Shown: positions 1-5,331 of the stretch, one piece after another
Numbering within the stretch: the first letter of the stretch is position 1
Layout: every line of letters starts with the position of its first letter
The notes under the pieces: generated by a model
The model's input: only the letters and a program-made list of their open reading frames with translations
Told to the model about the DNA's origin: nothing
Databases searched by the model: none
Translations under genes and position numbers: made by a program
DNA from: Nitrospira sp.
GTDB taxonomy: Bacteria > Nitrospirota > Nitrospiria > Nitrospirales > Nitrospiraceae
DNA: 9,487 nt
Direction of reading: 5' to 3'
NCBI GenBank assembly: GCA_025363325.1
Contig: JANYEF010000150.1
Span: 1 to 9,487 of the forward strand

Positions 1-1003
1 GGACCCCCGACACGACCCGCAGATAGGACAGTCGTCCGACAAACGGGTCTATCAGCGTCTTAAAGACGATCGCTGAAAACGGGTCCTCTTGAACGGCACG
101 GCGACTCACCGCCTCGCCTGTATCTGGATGCAGCCCTTCCAACGGAACTCTCGAAGCCCGGTCCATCGGCGATGGCAGAAAATCGACGATGGCATTAAGG
201 AGCGGAACGATCCCAATATTCTTGATAGCCGAGCCGCTGTAGAGCGGGACAATCGTGCCGTCCTGAACGCCAAGGCGAAGTCCATTGATCAGTTCCTCCT
301 GCGTCAGCTCCCCCGCTGCAAGATACTGTTCCAATAATCGATCATCACGCTCGGCCACCGCCTCCTGAATGCGCTTCCGTGCGTCCCCCACCACCGCCCG
401 CTCGTTCTCAGGTATCGGCATCTGCTGAAACGTGGGGTTTTCCGTGCGCGAAGTGATAACGCTCTGTTGGAGGAGATCCAGCACCCCCTCAAGCTGGACG
501 CCACTGCCAAAGGGCAACGACATCGGCAATGGCATGATTCCAAGATCGCGTTGACACATCGCGACAACCCCGTCGAGGGAGGCATTGTCTTTATCTAATT
601 CGTTGAGGAATAGAAGGCAGGGCAAGCCGAGTGCTCTGACGCGAGACCAGACTCTGACAAGTTCGCTCCGGATCCCCGACGAGGCACCCACGACCAGGAC
701 TACGGCGTCCACTGCGCGCAACGCCATAACCGTCTCTCCTAGCAGGCTCACCGCGCCTGGAGGATCGACGAGATTGATGGTGGTGTGATTCCAGGCACAA
801 CGGAGGAGACTGGTACTGACGGAACTGCGCCGATGCAATTCTTCCGGCTCGAAGTCCGAGACGGTCGTGCCTTGTGCGATCGACCCGAGGTGGGGAACAG
901 CGCCTGCGGCAAAGAGCATGGCCTCGACTAGCGAGGTCTTCCCGTCGCCGGCACTGGAGATCATGGCCACATTTCTGAGTGACTCCCTGCCTAGCTCGCT
1001 CAT
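1..1003 (-). CDS. Elongation factor G-like GTPase (EF-G-2 type), partial, N-terminal 334 codons
   Basis: The reading frame is open from an ATG at 1003 to the window edge, so about half of a roughly 690-residue EF-G-like protein is present. The fold is clear from the spacing of GTPase motifs: P-loop SSAGDGKT (residues 16-23), a switch I stretch GTTVSDFEPEE (45-55) followed by HRRSSV, G3 DPPGA (80-84), the segment GIRSELVRVW (110-119) matching the EF-G helix after G3, and G4 NELD (134-137). The SDFEPEE form of switch I is typical of the EF-G-like/EF-G-2 subfamily rather than canonical FusA (established knowledge). Canonical EF-G has DTPGH and NKMD; here the His is Ala and the Lys is Glu, so catalysis and guanine recognition may be altered. 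The residues near 317-334 appear to enter domain II. Function in translation is inferred. EF-G-like identity is fairly sure; exact role is unknown. Confidence 0.88.
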   Translation of the reverse strand, partial: MSELGRESLRNVAMISSAGDGKTSLVEAMLFAAGAVPHLGSIAQGTTVSDFEPEELHRRSSVSTSLLRCAWNHTTINLVDPPGAVSLLGETVMALRAVDAVVLVVGASSGIRSELVRVWSRVRALGLPCLLFLNELDKDNASLDGVVAMCQRDLGIMPLPMSLPFGSGVQLEGVLDLLQQSVITSRTENPTFQQMPIPENERAVVGDARKRIQEAVAERDDRLLEQYLAAGELTQEELINGLRLGVQDGTIVPLYSGSAIKNIGIVPLLNAIVDFLPSPMDRASRVPLEGLHPDTGEAVSRRAVQEDPFSAIVFKTLIDPFVGRLSYLRVVSGV

Positions 1004-1008
1004 GGGGC

Positions 1009-1016
1009 CCTCCTTT
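1009..1016 (-). promoter_or_regulatory. Ribosome binding site of the EF-G-like gene
   Basis: On the minus strand AAAGGAGG lies five bases before the ATG at 1003, a near-perfect Shine-Dalgarno that fixes the start. It directly abuts the 19-bp intergenic repeat starting at 1016. Confidence 0.8.
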
Positions 1017-1034
1017 AGCAGGATGCTGAAAAAG
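1016..1034 (+). repeat. 19-bp dispersed repeat, copy 1
   Basis: The sequence TAGCAGGATGCTGAAAAAG is identical to 4754-4772. It contains a small AGCA/TGCT hairpin with a GGA loop. In both places it sits about 20 bp before a short-period inverted array. From memory, GCAGGATGCTGAAAAAG-type sequences recur in intergenic regions of Nitrospira genomes, sometimes with a matching inverted end; no such inverted partner is present in this window. Confidence 0.7.
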
Positions 1035-1051
1035 TCCACCAGCCGGGAAAG

Positions 1052-1125
1052 GCTGAACGCTGAACTATGAACAAGGAAACGATTGTTAATTCAGCGTTCA
1101 TCGTTCAAAGTTCAGTTGTTCGCTC
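1052..1125. repeat. Inverted heptad array with GAAC/GTTC core
   Basis: Three 7-bp units ending in GAAC (1052-1058, 1059-1065, 1066-1072) are followed, after a short spacer, by units of the opposite orientation: 1089-1095, 1096-1102, 1103-1109, then two 8-bp units to 1125. TGAACGCTGAA (1054-1064) and TTCAGCGTTCA (1090-1100) form a perfect 11-bp inverted repeat. Another register pairs 1053-1072 with 1096-1115 at 17 of 20 positions. The array fills the spacer between radC and the EF-G-like gene. No T-run follows, so it is not a textbook terminator. Confidence 0.7.
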
Positions 1126-1144
1126 GTTGCGACTCCCCCTTCGT

Positions 1145-1861
1145 TCACGCATCGGCACCATGGTTTGTCAGCCAACCTTGATCGGCGAAGCTGACATAGC
1201 GTCCATCACCGATAACGAGATGGTCAAGAACCCGAATGCCTAGTACTTCCCCTGCCGACACCAATCGCGCCGTCAGAGCCCGGTCTTCCTGGCTCGGCGT
1301 AGGATCACCACTGGGATGGTTGTGCAGGAAGATCACTGCCGCCGCGGATTCTTTTACCGCGAGCGTGAAGACTTCGCGTGGATGAACGATGCTGAGCGTC
1401 AAGCTGCCCTCCGATACCGTCTCGTCACGCATGATGGCATGCTTGGCATCCAGTAAAATGACTTTGAAGATTTCATGACGCAGGTCGCGCAAGGTCGGAT
1501 GGTAATGGGTAAAGAGGTCACGACTGGATGTGATTTTTGTTCCCTTTGTCAGCGGACCAGCAAGGGCACGCTTCCCTAATTCAAGGGCTGCTTTTAGTTG
1601 GGCCGCTTTGGCCTCCCCCACACCTGGGACAGCGCAGAGTTCTTCGATGCCGCATTGTGCTAGTCCGGCCACGCCACCGAGTCGATCCAGGATATCCATC
1701 CCGACTTGCACAGCTGAAGCCCCTTGACGACCAACCCGAAGGAGAATAGCCAGGAGTTGGGCATTGGTGAGTATCTGTGGGCCCTGAGTCAGCAGTCGCT
1801 CGCGCGGCCGTTCTGTTTCAGGCCATTGTGCGATCCCTTGCCCTCTTTTTTTGCTGGCCAT
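1145..1861 (-). CDS. radC: RadC family JAMM/MPN+ domain protein
   Basis: This 238-residue protein matches the RadC (UPF0758) family over its full length. Residues 15-100 form the N-terminal helical region with a helix-hairpin-helix (IEELCAVPGVGEAKA, 72-86). Residues 110-235 form the JAMM metalloprotease-like domain. The zinc motif is intact: HNHPSGDPTPSQED (180-193) gives His180, His182, Ser190 and Asp193, with Glu151 in VSEGSL as the probable catalytic acid. Early work linked the family to DNA repair, but that role has been disputed and the biochemical substrate is unclear. The start at 1861 is preceded by AGGAAGGA at close spacing. The gene is divergent from the small zinc-ribbon gene at 2043 and lies upstream of the EF-G-like gene on the same strand, separated by 141 bp containing repeats, so co-transcription is possible but not shown. 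Confidence 0.93.
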   Translation of the reverse strand: MASKKRGQGIAQWPETERPRERLLTQGPQILTNAQLLAILLRVGRQGASAVQVGMDILDRLGGVAGLAQCGIEELCAVPGVGEAKAAQLKAALELGKRALAGPLTKGTKITSSRDLFTHYHPTLRDLRHEIFKVILLDAKHAIMRDETVSEGSLTLSIVHPREVFTLAVKESAAAVIFLHNHPSGDPTPSQEDRALTARLVSAGEVLGIRVLDHLVIGDGRYVSFADQGWLTNHGADA

Positions 1862-2031
1862 TCATCCTTCCTGAACAAAAAATGACACTCTGAACGTTTT
1901 TGTACTAGCGATAGCCCCTCGGTAGCCACTTGGTAACAAATACGTATTCCCTAAACTGTTGAAATTACGTACAGCGACAAATTGGTGCAGTAATTGCTTT
2001 GGAACGCCTGCAGCAATACACAGCACACCCT

Positions 2032-2037
2032 GGGAGG
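2032..2037 (+). promoter_or_regulatory. Ribosome binding site deciding the start of the 57-residue protein
   Basis: GGGAGG lies five bases before the ATG at 2043. It selects this start over the in-frame upstream ATG at 1959, which has no comparable site and would add 28 residues in front of the conserved-looking CPKC motif. Confidence 0.7.
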
Positions 2038-2042
2038 ATGCA

Positions 2043-2216
2043 ATGGAATGTCCGAAGTGTAAAGGCCTCATGATGCTTGAACGGTTCTCCGATTTCTTCT
2101 TAATTTTCTACGCCTGGAAATGCATTAACTGTGGCGCGATCATCGATCGCACCATTTCAAATAATCGACGGAAGAGCTTGGCCGCTCGCAATCCCCAGAC
2201 AGTGGCGACCCCCTAG
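2043..2216 (+). CDS. Small zinc-ribbon protein, 57 residues, function unknown
   Basis: The protein begins MECPKCKGLM and carries two Cys pairs, Cys3/Cys6 and Cys27/Cys30 (CPKC and CINC), spaced as in a small zinc ribbon. Between them is an aromatic and hydrophobic stretch (FSDFFLIFYAWK, residues 15-26) that is probably the ribbon's beta-hairpin core rather than a membrane segment, since it is short and flanked by the cysteines. The tail (36-57) is basic, with RRK at 42-44. A strong RBS at 2032-2037 supports translation. I recognise the style as one of many short hypothetical CPKC proteins common in Nitrospira-like and deltaproteobacterial genomes, but no function is assigned. Possible roles are nucleic-acid or protein binding. 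It stands alone, divergent from radC and about 290 bp before rsmD. Confidence 0.8.
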   Translation: MECPKCKGLMMLERFSDFFLIFYAWKCINCGAIIDRTISNNRRKSLAARNPQTVATP

Positions 2217-2308
2217 ACCAATTGCGATTCGTCTATATGCTGGTCAACCCTCGTGATCGCCCGGATGGTCGACATTACCTTAGTGATGCGCTGTCGCTCA
2301 CGCCTTAC

Positions 2309-2329
2309 GCCGCCGGATCACCAGGCGGC
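2309..2329. other. GC-rich hairpin in the intergenic gap
   Basis: GCCGCC (2309-2314) pairs perfectly with GGCGGC (2324-2329). Two further G-C pairs (2315-2316 with 2321-2322) close an ATCA tetraloop, leaving A2323 bulged. It lies about 90 bp after the zinc-ribbon stop codon. No T-run follows on either strand, so a rho-independent terminator is not supported; it could slow polymerase or shield an RNA end. Confidence 0.4.
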
Positions 2330-2445
2330 ATTATAGCCACCAGCTCAAAGCTCGTCAAAACACTTCCATTTCATTCGCTCCATCTTTTCTAGCTTCCACG
2401 CCGGCTCCACCCCAGAATTCCAACCTCGCTTCAACCGCACTTATC

Positions 2446-2474
2446 TTGACCCCTTCAAAAACGCTATGTTAGAG
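2446..2474 (+). promoter_or_regulatory. Possible sigma-70-type promoter for rsmD-coaD-aminotransferase
   Basis: TTGACC at 2446-2451 resembles a -35 box. The best TATAAT-like hexamer, TATGTT (2465-2470), is only 13 bp away, while TTAGAG (2469-2474) has 17-bp spacing but a poor match. Position just upstream of rsmD fits a promoter, but the boxes are weak. Confidence 0.28.
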
Positions 2475-2508
2475 TCAGGCGCTTCCGAAATATTGCTCAC
2501 CTTAAATT

Positions 2509-3081
2509 ATGCGTGTCATTGCCGGATCTCACCGAGGTCGACGCTTGAGTGGGCCAGAAGGAACTGCACTCCGTCCCACATCAGACAAGGTTCGAGAGGC
2601 TCTTTTTTCGATTCTCGGGACCCAAGTATCAGGAGGTCGTTTTCTTGATTTGTATGCAGGCACTGGAGCCGTCGGGATTGAAGCGCTGAGCCGTGGGGCC
2701 TCAGCCGTCACCTTTGTCGAGTCAGACCCCAAGGCCTTGCAGCTATTACAGGAAAATCTACGGATCTGTCAGTTGCTCGACCGAGCACAGGTTCATATGG
2801 GACAAACTGCCGCCTTTCTCGCGCGGAAAGACTGGTGGGGTGGCCCCTACGACGTACTCTTTGCGGATCCGCCGTATGCCGCGCTGGATGAGTTAGACAT
2901 CCTGATCCATGCTTGGAGGGCCGGGTTGTTGTCGGAGTGTGCCACCATGATTATCGAACAAGACTCGCGCACCGAATTGCCTGCATCGATCGACCATGCC
3001 ACGCTTGTGCGCCGATACGTGTATGGCGATACGGCACTGCATCTGTACAGTGTGTCCACTTCGGCGTCGACTGCATCATGA
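2509..3081 (+). CDS. rsmD: 16S rRNA (guanine966-N2)-methyltransferase RsmD
   Basis: This 190-residue protein is a typical full-length RsmD, which uses S-adenosylmethionine to methylate N2 of G966 in 16S rRNA near the ribosomal P site. The opening MRVIAGSHRGRRL and the LRPTSDKVREALFSIL block (21-36) are family hallmarks. SAM motif I is FLDLYAGTGAVGIEALSRGA (45-64), the acidic residue after beta-2 is in FVESD (69-73), and the catalytic motif of N2/N6-amino methyltransferases is DPPY (120-123). The last ten residues are a Ser/Thr/Ala-rich tail. The ATG at 2509 has no clear Shine-Dalgarno, so initiation may rely on a short or unstructured leader. Its TGA stop overlaps the coaD ATG (ATGA at 3078-3081), a coupled pair. 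The rsmD-coaD order is a widespread conserved neighbourhood in bacteria. Confidence 0.95.
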   Translation: MRVIAGSHRGRRLSGPEGTALRPTSDKVREALFSILGTQVSGGRFLDLYAGTGAVGIEALSRGASAVTFVESDPKALQLLQENLRICQLLDRAQVHMGQTAAFLARKDWWGGPYDVLFADPPYAALDELDILIHAWRAGLLSECATMIIEQDSRTELPASIDHATLVRRYVYGDTALHLYSVSTSASTAS

Positions 3082-3566
3082 AAATTGGCATCTACCCAGG
3101 AACCTTCGATCCCATTACCCACGGGCACACCGACATCATCACTCGAAGCTTACGGGTGTTTGATAAAGTGGTTGTCGCTCTCGCGCCGAACCCAGCCAAG
3201 CATCCGCTCTTCAGCCTGACCGAGCGGCTTGAGATGATCCGGATCGTGATGAAGGAGATGAAACAGGTCGAAGTGACCCACTTCGACGGCCTGCTCGTGG
3301 ACTATGTTCAGCGATACGGTGCACATGCAATCATCCGTGGCTTGCGCGCGATCTCGGACTTTGAACATGAATTCCAGATGGCTCTGATCAATCGAAAAAT
3401 GGCCAAACAGGTTGAAACCGTGTTCCTGATGACCAGCGAAGAATATTCCTATTTATCGTCAACCATTATTAAAGACGTGGCCACCCACGGCGGAGCGCTC
3501 ACGGAGTTTCTGCATCCCGAGGTCGCGCGCCAACTGCAGGAACGGGTCAGGAGTTTAAAAACATGA
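3078..3566 (+). CDS. coaD: Phosphopantetheine adenylyltransferase CoaD
   Basis: At 162 residues this is the normal length for CoaD, which transfers AMP from ATP to 4'-phosphopantetheine to make dephospho-CoA, the penultimate step of coenzyme A synthesis in the cytoplasm. The nucleotidyltransferase signature is intact: GTFDPITHGH (8-17) contains the T/HxGH motif at residues 14-17, RGLRAISDFEHE (88-99) is the conserved substrate-site block, and SSTIIK (127-132) corresponds to the second ATP-binding motif ISSTxxK. The start at 3078 matches the family N-terminus exactly; the frame is open further upstream (to 2913) but that part lies inside rsmD and is spurious. It overlaps rsmD by ATGA, and its own TGA overlaps the aminotransferase ATG at 3563, so the three genes are very probably one translationally coupled operon. 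Confidence 0.96.
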   Translation: MKIGIYPGTFDPITHGHTDIITRSLRVFDKVVVALAPNPAKHPLFSLTERLEMIRIVMKEMKQVEVTHFDGLLVDYVQRYGAHAIIRGLRAISDFEHEFQMALINRKMAKQVETVFLMTSEEYSYLSSTIIKDVATHGGALTEFLHPEVARQLQERVRSLKT

Positions 3567-4756
3567 AGCTTGCTGCACGAGCGGGGCGAATTGTCCCTTC
3601 CCCCACGTTGGCCATGGCCGCAACCGCAAAGGCGATGGCCGCACGTGGAATCGACGTCGTCGATTTCTCGTCTGGAGAACCGGACTTCGATACACCCGAG
3701 CCGGTGAAAGCCGCCGCAGAAGCCGCAATTCGTGCCGGGTTTACGAAATACACTCCCTCATCAGGCATCGATGAACTGCGTCAATTAATTATTGAGAAGC
3801 TTCAGGCGGAGCAAGGGCTTCGGTACGAAAAGTCTCAAGTGCTGGTCTCATGTGGCGCCAAACATTCGCTCTACAACCTTGCCGAAGCGCTCCTTGAAGC
3901 GGGTGACGAAGTCATCATTCCCGCTCCCTATTGGGTCTCCTATGCCGATCAAGTCCTGCTGAACGATGCCACGCCGGTGTTCTTGCCGACTCGTGAAGAG
4001 GATGGGTACGCCATTGATGCCCATGAACTGGAACGGCTCATCACCACTCGCACCAAGGCGATTATTGTCAATAGTCCCGGCAACCCAACGGGGGCGACCT
4101 ACGATCGGGCAACGCTCGAGCGTCTTGCTGAGCTGGCTCTCCGTCGGGATCTCCTTCTGATTTCAGACGAAATATATGAAAAAATTCTCTACGATGGAGC
4201 GATACACACGAGCATTGCCTCGTTAGGACCGGAGGTTGCCGCCCGTACCGTCGTGATCAACGGTGTCTCCAAAGCTTACGCGATGACCGGTTGGCGGATC
4301 GGCTATGCGGCTGGCCCGAAAGACCTGTTGACCGCCATGGCGAACATTCAAAGCCAGAGTACATCCAACCCCTGTTCCATTTCACAAAAGGCTGCCGTAG
4401 TGGCCTTGCGTGAAGGCGGTGTGTTCATAGAAAAGATGGTGACAGAGTTCGATCGGCGGCGGCGCGTCATGGTCGCGCGCCTGAATGCGATGCCAGGCGT
4501 GCGCTGCCGGATGCCTACCGGAGCATTTTATGCGTTCCCCAATGTGAGTGGGCTGCTCGGACGTCAAAGCCCAAACGGAACAATCTCCACTCCGACCGAC
4601 CTCGCGAACTACCTGTTGCAAGAATTCAAGGTTGCCGTCGTCCCAGGTGAGCCGTTTGGGAGTACCCAGCATATTCGACTGTCGTATGCGACCAGCATGG
4701 AGACGATTGTCCGGGGAATGGATCGCCTCGACGCGGCATTCAAGCAGCTCACCTAG
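3563..4756 (+). CDS. Class I/II PLP-dependent aminotransferase, aspartate aminotransferase Ib-like
   Basis: This 397-residue protein is a complete fold-type I aminotransferase. Landmarks in order are: FSSGEPDFDTP (35-45), the YTPSSGIDELR substrate-side block (63-73), NSPGNPTGATY (170-180) with Asn174, SDEIYEKILYDG (201-212) with the PLP pyridine-binding Asp202, SKAYAMTGWRIGY (236-248) with the Schiff-base Lys237, and IRLSYA (371-376) with Arg372 for the substrate alpha-carboxylate. The pattern resembles subgroup Ib aspartate aminotransferases, which interconvert aspartate and glutamate with their keto acids. Many Ib enzymes also act on prephenate or aromatic keto acids, and sequence alone does not settle this. 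ATG at 3563 overlaps the coaD stop and AGGAG lies upstream. Its TAG stop is the first three bases of the 19-bp repeat at 4754. Confidence 0.93.
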   Translation: MKLAARAGRIVPSPTLAMAATAKAMAARGIDVVDFSSGEPDFDTPEPVKAAAEAAIRAGFTKYTPSSGIDELRQLIIEKLQAEQGLRYEKSQVLVSCGAKHSLYNLAEALLEAGDEVIIPAPYWVSYADQVLLNDATPVFLPTREEDGYAIDAHELERLITTRTKAIIVNSPGNPTGATYDRATLERLAELALRRDLLLISDEIYEKILYDGAIHTSIASLGPEVAARTVVINGVSKAYAMTGWRIGYAAGPKDLLTAMANIQSQSTSNPCSISQKAAVVALREGGVFIEKMVTEFDRRRRVMVARLNAMPGVRCRMPTGAFYAFPNVSGLLGRQSPNGTISTPTDLANYLLQEFKVAVVPGEPFGSTQHIRLSYATSMETIVRGMDRLDAAFKQLT

Positions 4757-4772
4757 CAGGATGCTGAAAAAG
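4754..4772 (+). repeat. 19-bp dispersed repeat, copy 2
   Basis: Identical over 19 bp to 1016-1034 and in the same orientation. Here the first three bases are the aminotransferase stop codon, so either the repeat joined exactly at the gene end or the identity includes a chance TAG. A short-period inverted array follows 22 bp later, as at copy 1. Confidence 0.7.
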
Positions 4773-4794
4773 ACCGCAGGCAGAAGAGAAACGC

Positions 4795-4893
4795 TATTTG
4801 GTTTATTTGGTTTGTCTTGTTTGTTTGGTTAAACAAGAGCAACTAGATAAACAAAACAAACCAGATAGACCAGAGAAACCAGACAGACCTGGC
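4795..4893. repeat. Inverted nonamer array, 11 phased 9-bp units
   Basis: From 4795 the sequence steps in strict 9-bp units. Four T-rich units (TATTTGGTT at 4795 and 4804, TGTCTTGTT at 4813, TGTTTGGTT at 4822) are followed, without loss of phase, by A-rich units whose best members are AAACCAGAT (4858), AGACCAGAG (4867) and AAACCAGAC (4876). The right half is approximately the reverse complement of the left, so transcripts of either strand can form a long imperfect hairpin. It ends just before the RBS of the FmdB-type gene and follows the aminotransferase operon, so it could act in termination, RNA protection or translation control; none of these is shown. Confidence 0.75.
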
Positions 4894-4897
4894 TAGT

Positions 4898-4903
4898 AGG
4901 AGG
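4898..4903 (+). promoter_or_regulatory. Ribosome binding site deciding the GTG start of the FmdB-type gene
   Basis: AGGAGG lies nine bases before the GTG at 4913. An ATG at 4906 is nearer but in another frame and leads nowhere useful; the MPIYEYQC family start confirms GTG. Confidence 0.72.
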
Positions 4904-4912
4904 AAATGAATC

Positions 4913-5302
4913 GTGCCAATCTACGAGTACCAATGTGACGGCTGCGCTGATAGGTTTGAAATCAAACAAAGTATGAAGGACGATGCCCTCACCACCTGCC
5001 AGAAATGTGGGAAGCATGTACAGCGACTGATTTCATCGCCAGCCATCATGTTCAAAGGCAGCGGGTGGTACGTGACAGACTACTCCGATAAAATGAAACC
5101 TTCCTCAGGCAGTGAAGCACCCGTGCCCACGACTGGGGAGAAGAAAGAGGCGGCGCCAAGCACGTCCGACCAGAAGGCGTCTACGGCTCCCTCAACTCCG
5201 GCTTCAACCCCCGCGCCCGCGCCGGCAAGCACTCCCTCAAGCACGCCTTCAACTACCTCACCCACAGCGACGACCTCGCCATCGTCTTCCACCACCAAAT
5301 AG
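4913..5302 (+). CDS. FmdB family zinc-ribbon protein with Ser/Thr/Pro/Ala tail
   Basis: The first 60 residues are a classic FmdB-type (putative regulatory protein) zinc ribbon: MPIYEYQCDGC, with Cys8/Cys11 and Cys29/Cys32 as the zinc ligands, then RLISSPAIMFKGSGWYVTDY (38-57), the usual family ending. The family is widespread, usually 60-120 residues, and mostly of unknown biochemical role; the name comes from a formamidase operon regulator. Residues 63-129 are low complexity, almost entirely Ser, Thr, Pro and Ala with a few charged residues near 76-89, and are predicted disordered. Such tails occur in some family members, but the length and regularity here suggest slippage-driven expansion. 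The start codon is GTG with a strong RBS. The gene stands alone after the nonamer array and converges on the lipoprotein gene with a 19-bp gap. Confidence 0.88.
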   Translation: MPIYEYQCDGCADRFEIKQSMKDDALTTCQKCGKHVQRLISSPAIMFKGSGWYVTDYSDKMKPSSGSEAPVPTTGEKKEAAPSTSDQKASTAPSTPASTPAPAPASTPSSTPSTTSPTATTSPSSSTTK

Positions 5303-5312
5303 ATAGCAGCGA

Positions 5313-5331
5313 CGAGGCGCGTTAGCGCTCG
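5313..5331. terminator. Possible bidirectional hairpin between convergent genes
   Basis: CGAG (5313-5316) and CGC (5318-5320) pair with GCG (5325-5327) and CTCG (5328-5331), with G5317 bulged and a GTTA loop. It lies just after the FmdB-type stop and overlaps the last codons and stop of the lipoprotein gene. There is no T-run on either side, so intrinsic termination would be weak. Confidence 0.28.

Larger units (their letters stand above)
2217..2508. other. 292-bp intergenic gap before rsmD
   Basis: I see no convincing gene here. It holds a compact hairpin at 2309-2329 and a weak promoter-like sequence at 2446-2474. A 51-codon open frame at 2237-2392 has no ribosome binding site and was rejected. 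The stretch just before rsmD is poor in G on the plus strand. Confidence 0.6.

Noticed and set aside
304..800. Minus-strand frames at 304-585 and 591-800 and a plus-strand frame at 585-788, which could suggest separate small genes or a frameshift.
   Set aside because: They are out-of-frame shadows of the EF-G-like gene, whose own frame is uninterrupted from 1003 to 2 when translated codon by codon.
2237..2392. A 51-codon open frame (starting MLVNPRDRPDG) in the gap before rsmD.
   Set aside because: It has no Shine-Dalgarno, no recognisable motif and mixed third-base use, and it contains the GC hairpin. The frame is also open back into the zinc-ribbon gene without a start, so it looks like chance.
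2913..3077. Upstream extension of CoaD by 55 residues into rsmD.
   Set aside because: The CoaD N-terminus MKIGIYPGTFDP begins at 3078, and the upstream part overlaps conserved RsmD coding sequence.
4829..5017. A minus-strand open frame with a repeated Leu-Val hydrophobic C-terminus, at first resembling a small membrane protein.
   Set aside because: The hydrophobic LVxLVx part is the translated 9-bp array and the rest is antisense to the FmdB-type gene. No RBS was seen.
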